The notes: generated from the sequence alone by a model not told the origin. A stretch of 64,000 bases of DNA from CALODL01 sp942492115 (GCA_942492115.1 CALODL010000015.1:397757-461756), one strand, 5' to 3'. Positions 32,791 to 41,481 are shown, numbered from the stretch's first letter. Program-made: numbers and translations.

Positions 32791-35126
32791 ACCCCACGCG
32801 GTATCACCACATCAGAGAACTGTTTGCACAAGCGTGCGAACTACCGCACACAGAACAACGCAGTTTCCTGGAACTCGCATGCGGAAGCGATGTTCAACTG
32901 CGTGCGGAAGTGGAAGCCTTGCTCAGAACCGATGAACGTGGACTGAATTTCATGGAGCGCCCGGTCATACAATCCGGACAACTGCGCAAACTCGTGGCCG
33001 CTGGAGGCACGCCCGCCCGCTTGCCTGAGCGTCTCGGTTGCTATCGGGTTGTTCGACTGCTCGGAGAAGGCGGGATGGGTACCGTTTATGAAGCAGAACA
33101 AGACAGGCCTCGAAGACGAGTGGCCCTGAAAGTCATGAAGTGGGGTGTCACGACGCCATCCGCGCTGCAGCGCTTCGAGTACGAAACGCACGTCCTCGGG
33201 CAGCTGCACCATCCCGGCATCGCACAAATCTACGAAGCCGGCACCATCGACACCCCCTCAGGCCCACAGCCGTTCTTCGCAATGGAGCGCATCGATGGAC
33301 TCTCCCTGACTGCATATTCGCAGCACCATGACTTGAGTATCCGGCAGCGTCTCGAGTTGCTGTGTGCCGTGTGCGACGCCATATCCCACGCTCACAGCTG
33401 CGGAGTGATTCATCGAGACCTCAAGCCCGGCAATATCCTCGTCGATTCCAGCGCACAACCCAAGATACTCGATTTTGGTGTAGCGCGAGCAATTGACGGC
33501 CACGAGGACGGCCCCCTTGCGCATACGACCATCGGCCAGCTCGTTGGCACGTTGCCTTACAGCAGCCCGGAGCAAATCAGTGGCGGGGCGCATTCGATAG
33601 ACACGCGTTGCGACGTATATGCCCTCGGAGTCATCGGCTATGAGTTGCTCGCTGGCCGGCTGCCGTTCGACCTTCCAGCGTCACCGTTGCAGGCCGCGCA
33701 GTGCATCTGTTCGACTGAGCCCGTGCCTTTGGGGCGTGCCGCCCGCGGACTCAGTAGCGACATCGACACGATGATCATGAAAGCGATGGCTCGGGACAAG
33801 TCCGCGCGCTACTCAGCTGTCGCCGACCTCGCATCCGATCTGCGATGCTACCTTGCGCACCAGCCGATTGCCGCGCGGCCGCCCAGCACGCTCTATCACA
33901 TGCGTACCTTTGCACGGCGCAATCGCCTGCTCATGAGCGCCTGTGCCATCATTACGGCCACTCTGCTACTCGGAGTGGGCGGAACCGTGTGGGGATGGAT
34001 TCAGGCAGAACGCAGAGCCGAGTCCGCGCGGGCCTCTGCGGAGCGTGCGCAGCGCATCCAGAGTTTCCTGGCAGAGATCCTTTCAGCAGCCAATCCCAAA
34101 TTCCATGGTCGCGACATGTCTGTTCGCCAGGTACTCGATCGCGCGGCGCGGCGGATTGGATCTGAATTGCGTGACGAGCCCCATGTCCGCGCGGAGTTGC
34201 ACGGGATCATCGGCGATACCTACATCTCAGTTGGGGACCTCAACGAAGCCGAGACTCATTTGCGCAAGGCGTTGGAGCTCGAACGCGGGACGCTCAACGG
34301 CCTGAATGACGGCTGTGTATCCCGCACGTGCGCACTCGCTTCACTGCTCAGGTTCAAGGGCCGCCCCGATGCGGGTGAAGCGTTATTGCGCAGCGTTATC
34401 GCATCGCGGAAAGACACGCTGCCACCACAACAGCAGGCATCGGTCATGCTCGAAATCGGCCAGATGCAATTGGACCGCGGCGACTTGACCGCAGCCAGGA
34501 TTTCTCTGGAGGCCGCACGCGACTTGCGCCTGGACCTCTTTGGAGCTCGTCATCTCGAAGTAGCGGCCGTCGACGAAGTTCTCGCCCGTGTGGCGATTCA
34601 CGGTTGCGATCTGGTCGAAGCCGTACGTCTGCAGCGTGCCGTGCTCGACGTCCGCCGGGATGCGCTCGGCGACGAACACATCGATGTGGCCTGGAGCCGT
34701 AATGCTCTTGCCGAGACCCTGACGCGGAGTGCAACGCCGCCTGCTCTCAATGAAGCAGAACAACTTGCCCGGCAGGCACTGGGCGATCTGCAGAAACAGC
34801 TTGGAGATCGCAATCTCGATGTCGCAGTGAATCTTGCGGTGCTTGCGGCCATCATACATACACGTGGCGATCGCCAGGAAACCGAGAGACTGTATCGGGA
34901 GGTCCTCGACATGAAGCGCAGTCTTCTGGGGAACGACCACTACGAGGTCGCAGCCACGCTACGAACACTGGGCCAACTGCTGTGTTCATGGGGCCGCCCT
35001 CGGGAGGCGGAGACCTGTCTGCGCGAAGCCCTCGCCATCAACGAGCAGCATTTCGATCGCGAACACCCTACGGTCACGGGCACGCGCGCAGCACTGGCAC
35101 TGGCGGTGGGTTCACAGGATCACTAA
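32787..35126 (+). CDS. Ser/Thr protein kinase with TPR repeats
   Basis: A 779-residue protein. The kinase domain (about residues 85-365) has GEGGMGTVYEAE (P loop), VALKVM (catalytic Lys), HRDLKPGNILV (catalytic loop), LDFGVAR (DFG) and a RLPF/CDVYALGVIGYEL segment. A transmembrane helix follows (LLMSACAIITATLLLGVGGTVWGW, about 380-403), then Ala/Arg-rich coil and about 11 TPR-like helices with repeated LxxAxxLxRxALxxxxxxLGxxH patterns. The N-terminal 70 residues (ELFAQACELPHTEQRSFLELACG) are typical of ECF-linked planctomycete kinases. Likely regulates the sigma factor encoded just upstream; the TPRs would sit outside. Confidence 0.95.
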   Translation: MNPTRYHHIRELFAQACELPHTEQRSFLELACGSDVQLRAEVEALLRTDERGLNFMERPVIQSGQLRKLVAAGGTPARLPERLGCYRVVRLLGEGGMGTVYEAEQDRPRRRVALKVMKWGVTTPSALQRFEYETHVLGQLHHPGIAQIYEAGTIDTPSGPQPFFAMERIDGLSLTAYSQHHDLSIRQRLELLCAVCDAISHAHSCGVIHRDLKPGNILVDSSAQPKILDFGVARAIDGHEDGPLAHTTIGQLVGTLPYSSPEQISGGAHSIDTRCDVYALGVIGYELLAGRLPFDLPASPLQAAQCICSTEPVPLGRAARGLSSDIDTMIMKAMARDKSARYSAVADLASDLRCYLAHQPIAARPPSTLYHMRTFARRNRLLMSACAIITATLLLGVGGTVWGWIQAERRAESARASAERAQRIQSFLAEILSAANPKFHGRDMSVRQVLDRAARRIGSELRDEPHVRAELHGIIGDTYISVGDLNEAETHLRKALELERGTLNGLNDGCVSRTCALASLLRFKGRPDAGEALLRSVIASRKDTLPPQQQASVMLEIGQMQLDRGDLTAARISLEAARDLRLDLFGARHLEVAAVDEVLARVAIHGCDLVEAVRLQRAVLDVRRDALGDEHIDVAWSRNALAETLTRSATPPALNEAEQLARQALGDLQKQLGDRNLDVAVNLAVLAAIIHTRGDRQETERLYREVLDMKRSLLGNDHYEVAATLRTLGQLLCSWGRPREAETCLREALAINEQHFDREHPTVTGTRAALALAVGSQDH

Positions 35127-35131
35127 CTAAT

Positions 35132-35821
35132 CTAACGAAGCAGACGTTTCAAAGCTGTCTCGACTTCGTCCACCTTGAAACCCCACGGCCCCTGGTATCC
35201 GGCGTAGGCCACGGCCCCTGCGGCATCGATCACGAACATGCGTTCGGGCCATGCGGCGTAGAGATTGTCGACGGTGTTGTGAACATCGTCCACGACAACC
35301 GGCATCGACAACTGCAGTTTCTGACAGCACGACTCGGCGATATCACGCCGCTCCCCCCACGTGCGTGGGCGTTCGAACACGACCGACTCTTCGGTGTTGC
35401 TGTCCATCTGCCAGCCATCCTCCGGATGGGCCTCGTCAATGTACACGAACAGGAACCCCGCGTGTTCCTTGTACGCGTTGTACAGGGCCTCGAGGGCGCC
35501 AGCCTGGCGCCGGAAGGGCGGTCACGTATAGCTACCGAAGATCAGTACCTTGGGCTGTCCGGTGTGAAACGTCGACAAATCAATGGACCGCGAGCTGTCG
35601 AGCGTCTGCAGTGCGAACCGTGGAGCCGGGGTCCCGACCTCTGGAGCCGGTCGACTCATGAGGGCCCGCACGCGCGGCCATTCGGGGATCTGCTCGTCCG
35701 GCGGCCGGGCGTCCATATAGCGCATCATCGAGCCGGCCGGATCTCCGCAGCCGATGATGGCCCAAGTTGATACGACGATCAATGTGACAACGACCTGCCG
35801 TCCAACAGTCATGGTATTCAT
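35132..35821 (-). CDS. Deiodinase-like selenoprotein (in-frame TGA = Sec100), lipoprotein
   Basis: From ATG 35821 the frame gives a lipoprotein signal (WAIIGC), a thioredoxin-fold start (GTPAPRFALQTLDSS), VLIFGSYT, then TGA at 35524-35522, then in frame PPFRRQAGALEALYNAYKEHAG, VYIDEAHPEDGW and a thioredoxin-fold end (PVVVDDVHNTVDNLYAAWPERMFVIDAAG). The pieces FGSxTUPPF and YIDEAHPEDGW match vertebrate iodothyronine deiodinases (GSCTUPPF, IEEAHPSDGW), so the TGA is selenocysteine, 229 residues in total. Deiodinase-like proteins exist in bacteria; the natural substrate is unknown (iodothyronines are unlikely). The gene is convergent with the kinase gene. Confidence 0.92.
35495..35524 (-). promoter_or_regulatory. 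Bacterial SECIS element of the deiodinase-like selenoprotein
   Basis: After TGA (35524-35522) comes a 10-base spacer, arm GGCGCCA (35511-35505), loop GGC and arm TGGCGCC (35501-35495). Spacer length, stem length and loop are identical to the hairpin at 2814-2843, but the stem sequences differ at most positions while pairing is kept, so structure and not sequence is conserved. Confidence 0.85.
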
Positions 35822-35926
35822 GGGATCAGCGCCTCGAATGTACCGCCCGCTTCAGACCCCGTCCAACACAGAGGCCATCCGCGATGCTGCCATAGGATCG
35901 CCGGTCTGGCGGCTCGAGGCAAGTGA

Positions 35927-37309
35927 TCACGTCCCGTTCTTGCGCACGCAACGCATCTCCATCCCGTTCTGAAACAAGGTGACCGCCGACGCTTGCCCGC
36001 CCTGAGCATCGATCTCGAATTGCAGGTCAGCTTCGACCTCGCGATAGAAAAACCGCGTGGCAGTCTCGGGCCAGACGCGCAAAGCCGATTGATTGGTCAA
36101 CCTCGCGAACAGCGCTGCGCCATCCCGCGTCACATAAATCGTAAACCCGAACTGCGAGGGATACTCGCCTACGAGTTTGTCGAGTTGCTCCGTAGCCACC
36201 TGAATGTGGCTGCGGATCTTCGGTGCGACGACCGGCATGCCGGCCAACAGTTGAATGAGGCGCTCGGCGACCGTTCCTACCGTTGAATCAGAACTGTTCG
36301 ACAACACGACTGCAGCAGTGTTGTTCAGCGGGTTCACGAACATCGCACAGTGATAACCACCCGTTTGACCGTTGTGCCACAGTGTCGATCCGTCGCCCGC
36401 AATGTGCCAGCCCAGGGCCATACCGCCACCGCCCTGCGGCAGGGTAAAGTGCCTCCTGGTCGACAATGCAATACTGCCGTATACACCATCCGTACGATCC
36501 GAAAGCGTGGCGCGGGCCAGCAGGAGCATGTCATCCACCGTGGACCGAATCCCACCACAGCCGACCAGCGCATCGAAATCCCAATTGGTCCCTTTGATTC
36601 CTCCCGCATGGGGAGCAGCCAGTCGCCGACGTTGCTCTGTGGACAGCGCGACCGTCGTATCCGTCATCTTCAAAGGCTCGGTAATTCGCTCTGCCAGCAA
36701 TTGCTCGTAGGGCTTTCCGGATCTCTCGGCCAGAAGCGTGCCGAGCAACCCTGCCCCGAGATTGGAATAGGCGTAGTGCTGACCGGGGGCGGCATCGGGT
36801 TGTCCAGAATTACAGTATGCCCACAAGTCCTTCACCGTGTAGGCCGCGTACGGATTGGCCCCGTCCGCGTTCATGTTAGTCGGCACGCGCGGCAGGCCTG
36901 AGGTGTGGGTTGCAAGATGCCACAGCAGGATGTTCTGGTCATCCCGCTGCGGTGCCTTGACCCCCTCAGGCAGATGACGGCTGAGTGGATCCTCGAGCGC
37001 CACCTCTCCGCGCCGAACCGCATCGGCAAGCAGAATGCCGGTGAAGACCTTGGAAATCGAACCTATTTCGTACACCGTCCGCCCATCGGGGGCTTGCGCC
37101 CCATCAGCCGCAAGATGCCCGAAGGCAAGCACGGTCGCTTTGTCCTGCTCGAGCAATCCGACCACTGCACCCGGCGCCACGCCCGCGGCGATCACCGGAT
37201 CCATCAACCTTTTCACGTCCGCCTCACGCCCAGCCCCCAACGACTCCACGGCCAGGGAGCCCCAGAGCAACCCGAGACCCACAAAAACACTCATTGTTCG
37301 ATTGTTCAT
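35927..37309 (-). CDS. Serine hydrolase, class C beta-lactamase fold
   Basis: A 460-residue protein with a signal peptide (ATG preceded by GAGGAGCAGGG). Catalytic motifs: SISK (SxxK, about residue 98), YAYSNLG (YxN, about residue 198) and HNGQTGG (HTG/KTG box), with a C-terminal extension of about 110 residues. It is closer to esterase/D-aminopeptidase-type (PF00144) members than to antibiotic-resistance AmpC. The substrate is unknown: small esters, D-amino-acid peptides or peptidoglycan fragments. It sits just upstream of the knottin operon end but in its own unit. Confidence 0.9.
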   Translation of the reverse strand: MNNRTMSVFVGLGLLWGSLAVESLGAGREADVKRLMDPVIAAGVAPGAVVGLLEQDKATVLAFGHLAADGAQAPDGRTVYEIGSISKVFTGILLADAVRRGEVALEDPLSRHLPEGVKAPQRDDQNILLWHLATHTSGLPRVPTNMNADGANPYAAYTVKDLWAYCNSGQPDAAPGQHYAYSNLGAGLLGTLLAERSGKPYEQLLAERITEPLKMTDTTVALSTEQRRRLAAPHAGGIKGTNWDFDALVGCGGIRSTVDDMLLLARATLSDRTDGVYGSIALSTRRHFTLPQGGGGMALGWHIAGDGSTLWHNGQTGGYHCAMFVNPLNNTAAVVLSNSSDSTVGTVAERLIQLLAGMPVVAPKIRSHIQVATEQLDKLVGEYPSQFGFTIYVTRDGAALFARLTNQSALRVWPETATRFFYREVEADLQFEIDAQGGQASAVTLFQNGMEMRCVRKNGT

Positions 37310-37430
37310 CCCTGCTCCTCACAAAGGCACACGTCTCAGGTAGACACGACGCCGACCTGCGAACGTCATGATGCCGCACCGGCGGGCAAGGCCCCATTAT
37401 AAACAGTGGGCTGGGTTGAACCGCAACACA

Positions 37431-38375
37431 TCACTGTTGCGCGACACAGGGTTGCGGATCCGAATGCCTGGTGTATGTGTTGCGGACGTGCGGGAGCGAA
37501 CAGGTGCTTCGACGGGGGCGCAACGCGTGGTCCAACAACGCGCATGCTGCACCGAGCTCGCCTGATTCGAGACGCAGACAGACCGACGCGCGTACGATTC
37601 GTCCGACGAGGCGAACCGCCCGGTCGCCGTAGGCGTTGCGGTTCAGCATGCAACCCAGTAGGCCGACCGCTGCACGGCCTGGTGAGACCACTCCGATATC
37701 GGGTGTGCGGCGACCGGTGTACTTCGGGAATACAACCGCGTCGATCGTACTGACATCGGCCAGCGCGCCAGGACCGACATCATGCGGATTGATGTAGCCT
37801 ACTTCACCCTTCAGTGCTTTGACGAATCGACCGGGTGCCCACAACGGCAACCCATCTCTGCGCACGACATCGAACGCCCCCTGCTTGATGCAAATCGGCT
37901 TGGGATATGGGTGTACCCGGAGGGTATCGGGATCGACGAGCGTCAGCTCATCGGTCGCATAATGCCAGCCTCTGGCCAGAAGACCGGCGGCAAGTGTTGA
38001 CTTCCCCGCACCGCTGTTGCCGGCGATGATCACTGCCCGACGATCCCGAACGAGAGTCGCCGCATGGAACTGGGCGAAGTGCAGGCATGAGCGGATGACC
38101 GTCCAGTTGACCCCCCACTCCAGGTAGGGCAGAACCTCGCTGCGACAATGGGGCCGTCCCAGCGCCTGGCCCGCACCCAGGACAGCAAATCGCTGACGTC
38201 CCCAGCGCGTCCGCGTCGCGACGACTTCCATCTCGATGGGCCATGCGCCCGGAGACGATGCCTGCCGATAGCCACGATGAAGCCTTTTGAAGTCAGCCGT
38301 GAGGTCTGCCGGCGCACCGGTCACTGAAACGTCGGCCACCCCCACGCGATAGTACCCTGTCGACGTCGTGCTCAT
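37431..38375 (-). CDS. HprK-like kinase of a peptide-modification operon
   Basis: A 314-residue protein with an HPr-kinase-type P loop (IIAGNSGAGKSTLAAGLLARG, about residue 117-137), YATDELTLVD (Walker-B-like Asp) and the HprK-related C-terminal part (YPKPICIKQG, VFPKY). The N-terminal 90 residues differ from HPr kinase and carry an RGYR/LRLE-type domain common to HprK-related kinases found with PqqD proteins in RiPP-type clusters. It is last in a five-gene operon; its start overlaps the pqqD stop (ATGA). The likely role is phosphorylation of the precursor or of a partner; no phosphate acceptor is seen. Confidence 0.85.
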   Translation of the reverse strand: MSTTSTGYYRVGVADVSVTGAPADLTADFKRLHRGYRQASSPGAWPIEMEVVATRTRWGRQRFAVLGAGQALGRPHCRSEVLPYLEWGVNWTVIRSCLHFAQFHAATLVRDRRAVIIAGNSGAGKSTLAAGLLARGWHYATDELTLVDPDTLRVHPYPKPICIKQGAFDVVRRDGLPLWAPGRFVKALKGEVGYINPHDVGPGALADVSTIDAVVFPKYTGRRTPDIGVVSPGRAAVGLLGCMLNRNAYGDRAVRLVGRIVRASVCLRLESGELGAACALLDHALRPRRSTCSLPHVRNTYTRHSDPQPCVAQQ

Positions 38376-38680
38376 TCGGCCAGATCCAGCAACCCGATCT
38401 TGTTGAAGGTCATCACCAACTGCTCGATATGATCCAGCGCCCTCTCGATATCGATATCGAAGCGCTCGACTTGCAGGCTCGCCAGGTCACGTGTGGTCCG
38501 TACGCCATCGCAGTCCTGCAACACCGGCCAGGCCGTCGCATTCAGTTGCGTGGTCGTTCCGGTTCGCGGATCATGGACCAGCGCCTCGTCTCCGAGCCGC
38601 TCGACGGTCAGCTCCGGATGACACCGTGGAACGACGACTGTGGGCTCATCGGTCCAACGGCTCATGGACTCACCTCGCAT
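38372..38680 (-). CDS. PqqD-like RiPP recognition element
   Basis: A 102-residue PqqD-family protein: VVVPRCHPELTVERLGDEALVHDPRTGTTTQLNATAWPVLQDCDGVRTTRDLASLQVERFDID in short motifs (ALVHDP, TTTQLNATAWPVLQDCDGVRT). This winged-helix fold binds the leader of peptide precursors and hands them to tailoring enzymes. Its first codons overlap the VKOR-DsbA gene end by 19 bases, and its stop overlaps the HprK-like start. The candidate precursor is the 78-residue gene in the same operon. Confidence 0.88.
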   Translation of the reverse strand: MRGESMSRWTDEPTVVVPRCHPELTVERLGDEALVHDPRTGTTTQLNATAWPVLQDCDGVRTTRDLASLQVERFDIDIERALDHIEQLVMTFNKIGLLDLAE

Positions 38681-39945
38681 GGCGCGGCCTGCGCGTGATA
38701 CCGGCGCATTCTCCCAGCTGCAAGCTCCCAGAAACGCGTCGTCCTACACAGTTGCGGCACGTTGCGACCGTTCAGATACACGGCCGGCGTGCTCTGAACT
38801 CCGAGTCTCTGCGCCAATGCGATATCGCGTGCGACGAGTGCTCGAACGTGGTCGCTATTTACATCATCAATGAAACGCTCGCGGTCAAGATCCGCACGAC
38901 CGGCCAATTCGCCCAGGGCCTGTGCATCGAACGGCCCACGATGCCTCAGAAGCAGGTGATGCATACGCTCGAACGGCGCCGTCCCACCCTGCATCCGCGC
39001 AGCTTCGGCCGCATAGGCTGCAGTGCATGATCCTGGATGATGATTCGCATCGATTGCATCGTTGCACGTCGTGGACAGCGGGAAGTGCCTGATGCCTACG
39101 GAAAGTTCGTCGCCGAACGCATGTTCCGCCTGACGGCGCAACCGGGTCAGTGCACACGCACACCCCGGGCACTGATAGTCGACGAACAGGGTCAGCGCAG
39201 GACGCTCGATGACCGCCGACTCATCCTGGGCAAAAGCATGCCATAGCGTGCGTTCATCCGAACGCATTCCGTCGACGATCTTTCGATAGGCCACGCCGTT
39301 GTCGATCTGGTGTTGCAGAGCGAGACGCTCGCCGCGGTACATCCACAACGCCGCAATCACGATCAAGGCCACGGAAGCCGCACGCACGACCTCGAACAGC
39401 GTAGGGAGGTTCTTGCTCGGGCCAGATGCCGTGGTCGGCACGGCCCGCCGGGCCGCCATGATCAGGATGATGACCAGCGCAGCATTGAGCAGATGAACGG
39501 TGATGCAGCGCGGGCACAGCGGTACTCGACCGGCGACCATCACACCCGCACACAGTAGTGACACCGGGATACTGCAGCCGGCCACGACCAAGTGCCAGGA
39601 ACGGCGTGTCCGCGGAGCATGGATGCCCGCGAACGCGGACCAGCAACCCATGAACACAAAATACGCCAGACCGATGAACGCGACCGGAAGAACTCGCGTC
39701 TCCCACCGCAGGCCCTGGACCGAGTCGAGCTCGGGCCATGGTAGCTGTACGACAGACCAGGCGTGATCGAGAGTCGCGGTGCAGTCACCCAGCGCAACGC
39801 CCGTGATCGTGCAAGGCTCCGCTGTCGTGGAGCGAGACCACAGACCGGCGTGCTGCTTGAGCAGGTCGCCACTGAGCCAGGCGCCGGTGCCGGCAATCAG
39901 CAGAACAATCCCGGTCAGGATATGCCTTGGAGCTGATCGCATCAT
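38662..39945 (-). CDS. VKOR-DsbA (thioredoxin) fusion, disulfide-bond forming enzyme
   Basis: A 427-residue membrane protein. The N-terminal part is a vitamin K epoxide reductase-like module: luminal Cys pair at about residues 45/55 (EPCTITGVALGDC), four to five helices, and the active CPRC (144-147). After a hydrophobic linker comes a DsbA-like thioredoxin domain with CPGC (259-262, FVDYQCPGCACAL), SCTAAYAAEAARMQG and the cis-Pro VQSTPAVYLNG. VKOR oxidises DsbA with quinone, so the fusion is self-sufficient in making disulfides. The ATG at 39945 shares an A with the stop of the knottin gene, a textbook match of enzyme and six-Cys substrate. Confidence 0.92.
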   Translation of the reverse strand: MMRSAPRHILTGIVLLIAGTGAWLSGDLLKQHAGLWSRSTTAEPCTITGVALGDCTATLDHAWSVVQLPWPELDSVQGLRWETRVLPVAFIGLAYFVFMGCWSAFAGIHAPRTRRSWHLVVAGCSIPVSLLCAGVMVAGRVPLCPRCITVHLLNAALVIILIMAARRAVPTTASGPSKNLPTLFEVVRAASVALIVIAALWMYRGERLALQHQIDNGVAYRKIVDGMRSDERTLWHAFAQDESAVIERPALTLFVDYQCPGCACALTRLRRQAEHAFGDELSVGIRHFPLSTTCNDAIDANHHPGSCTAAYAAEAARMQGGTAPFERMHHLLLRHRGPFDAQALGELAGRADLDRERFIDDVNSDHVRALVARDIALAQRLGVQSTPAVYLNGRNVPQLCRTTRFWELAAGRMRRYHAQAAPCEVSP

Positions 39946-40181
39946 TAGATCATCCCCATGCAGGTTCTGTTCGATGGCGGCCCGCCGCATTCATTGGTGC
40001 AGCAGTCTGCATCGACGGTACACGGTGAACCCGGATCCCCGCAGTTGGAGAAAAAATCACCCGATGCAGCGTGCGATTGCGCCGCGGTCACCGTCAGGAC
40101 CGCTGGCGTGACGTACAGCGACTTCTTGCCCACACGACGCAAGAATTCCCGGCGTGATGACTCGTGTCGTTGTTCAGACAT
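39945..40181 (-). CDS. Tat-type precursor of a six-cysteine knottin-like peptide
   Basis: A 78-residue protein: twin-arginine motif SRREFLRR, a hydrophobic stretch (SLYVTPAVLTVTAA), an AQSHA-type cleavage site, and a short mature peptide with cysteines at 47, 54, 60, 61, 65 and 74 (spacing C-x6-C-x5-CC-x3-C-x8-C, the inhibitor-cystine-knot pattern of conotoxins and plant knottins). The ATG at 40181 overlaps the end of the upstream gene; the stop TAA overlaps the VKOR-DsbA start. It is too small to carry an enzyme, and its place among RiPP-like modification genes makes it the probable substrate. Function unknown: toxin, inhibitor or metal binder are all open. Confidence 0.88.
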   Translation of the reverse strand: MSEQRHESSRREFLRRVGKKSLYVTPAVLTVTAAQSHAASGDFFSNCGDPGSPCTVDADCCTNECGGPPSNRTCMGMI

Positions 40182-41469
40182 GGGTTCGCGCTCCCTGTGC
40201 GCTTCCCCGCGCGCAGGAGCATGCCTCCAGTCCGTAGTCGATCGTGATCTCTTCTCCGTTTCGAATCGGGTGCAATGCCACGAGGTCACAGCCCTGCAAT
40301 CGCGCATTCGGGCGACAGGAATGATTGAGGAACTTCAAGTCGCCGGTGATTTCGACGTACGATGTATCATGGTGTTGATCCGAACGGCCGCCGACATAGG
40401 GACTGCGGCGTGCCGTCGCTCGACCGGCGAATGAACCAATGAGTTCGCGATCAGCCAGGTCGCGGAGGGCAAACACACCCACGCCGTGACGGACGCTCGT
40501 GCGGGTCGTCATCTTCGGGCGCCAGCGGTCGCCCCCCTGGCGACGCCCAAGCCCGGCTGCGGCCCAGCGCAACATGTGAGCGCAGGGCAGCCAGCCGACG
40601 TGCCGGCGGCCATACCATTCCGCCATGTGTCCGCGATCGGGTATGGCCAGTGCTGCCACATACCGTCCCACGAACCGCCAACCAGGCGTCGACACGACAT
40701 CGACCGCCAGTTTCGCCAACGGACGGTCGGCATCGCGAGGCGCATGCCATGTCGCCAACCTTTCGGCCCAGGGAATGCGCCTCGAACTGGACGACAGCGC
40801 AGCGGGAATCTCGACGCCTGCACGACGCAGCCCCGCATGCAATGCCGCAACCACGCCCCAGGATCGAGCCAGATCGCACACCCGCGAAAGATCTGGAGCC
40901 TGCGTTGCCATCCACGCCCGGATATCCTGACGCCACGCGTCGCGCGCCGCACTGTGGATCGCCAGATGCACGGCCAGGTGGACCAGCATTTCCTCGGCCG
41001 CAGGGACTTGAATTGATGTCGCGCCGAGCCGCACACGGCGCGCTGTTGCCCACAACGCATCTTCCGGCACGGTCCTGGCAAAGCGCAATGGCCGAAATGG
41101 CCTGACGTGAATATCGAGATGAACGGGCTCGAGATCACCGTCGCGGTAGGTCATCGCGTAATAGAACGTTGGAAAAAAGTCCTCGCGAACGAGTTCGTGA
41201 TCCCTGAGGCATCCCAGCTCTTCGAGGATCTCACGTGCGCGCTCGGCATCCTGGGGATGGATCAGCAGATCGAGGTCCCCCATGGTCCGAGCCGATGGAT
41301 CATCGTACACCGTCAGATTGAGTGCCAACCCCTTCAGCGCCATCAGGTCGATTCCCGCACGCTCGAACGCGCCGGCAATGCGGGCAGCGACATTGACCTT
41401 GTGAACCGTATCCAGTACCCGGCCCCAGGTGGTACGGTCGTGATGGCATGAGTGAGCAGTAGGGGACAT
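40174..41469 (-). CDS. Nucleotidyltransferase-SET domain fusion
   Basis: A 431-residue protein (ATG 41469; a TTG at 41517 is unlikely). The first ~330 residues form an NTP_transf_5-like nucleotidyltransferase with LMALKGLALN and GDLDLLI (catalytic Asp pair), as encoded in PqqD/HprK peptide clusters. The last ~105 residues are a SET methyltransferase: GVFALRDLADRELIGSF, NHSCRPNARL, GEEITIDYG and a post-SET-like CSC. SET enzymes methylate lysines using SAM; the precursor has a Lys pair just after its twin-Arg motif, but the real target is unknown. This fusion is new to me. Confidence 0.85.
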   Translation of the reverse strand: MSPTAHSCHHDRTTWGRVLDTVHKVNVAARIAGAFERAGIDLMALKGLALNLTVYDDPSARTMGDLDLLIHPQDAERAREILEELGCLRDHELVREDFFPTFYYAMTYRDGDLEPVHLDIHVRPFRPLRFARTVPEDALWATARRVRLGATSIQVPAAEEMLVHLAVHLAIHSAARDAWRQDIRAWMATQAPDLSRVCDLARSWGVVAALHAGLRRAGVEIPAALSSSSRRIPWAERLATWHAPRDADRPLAKLAVDVVSTPGWRFVGRYVAALAIPDRGHMAEWYGRRHVGWLPCAHMLRWAAAGLGRRQGGDRWRPKMTTRTSVRHGVGVFALRDLADRELIGSFAGRATARRSPYVGGRSDQHHDTSYVEITGDLKFLNHSCRPNARLQGCDLVALHPIRNGEEITIDYGLEACSCARGSAQGARTHV

Positions 41470-41481
41470 TCCCGAGATATC

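Noticed and set aside
35522..35524. TGA at 35522-35524 as a nonsense mutation or sequencing error
   Set aside because: It replaces the catalytic Sec of deiodinases exactly and a matching hairpin follows, as in the other gene.
37431..41469. Lasso-peptide cluster
   Set aside because: Neither the asparagine-synthetase-like cyclase nor the B2 protease is present, and the precursor has a six-Cys pattern instead of a lasso core.
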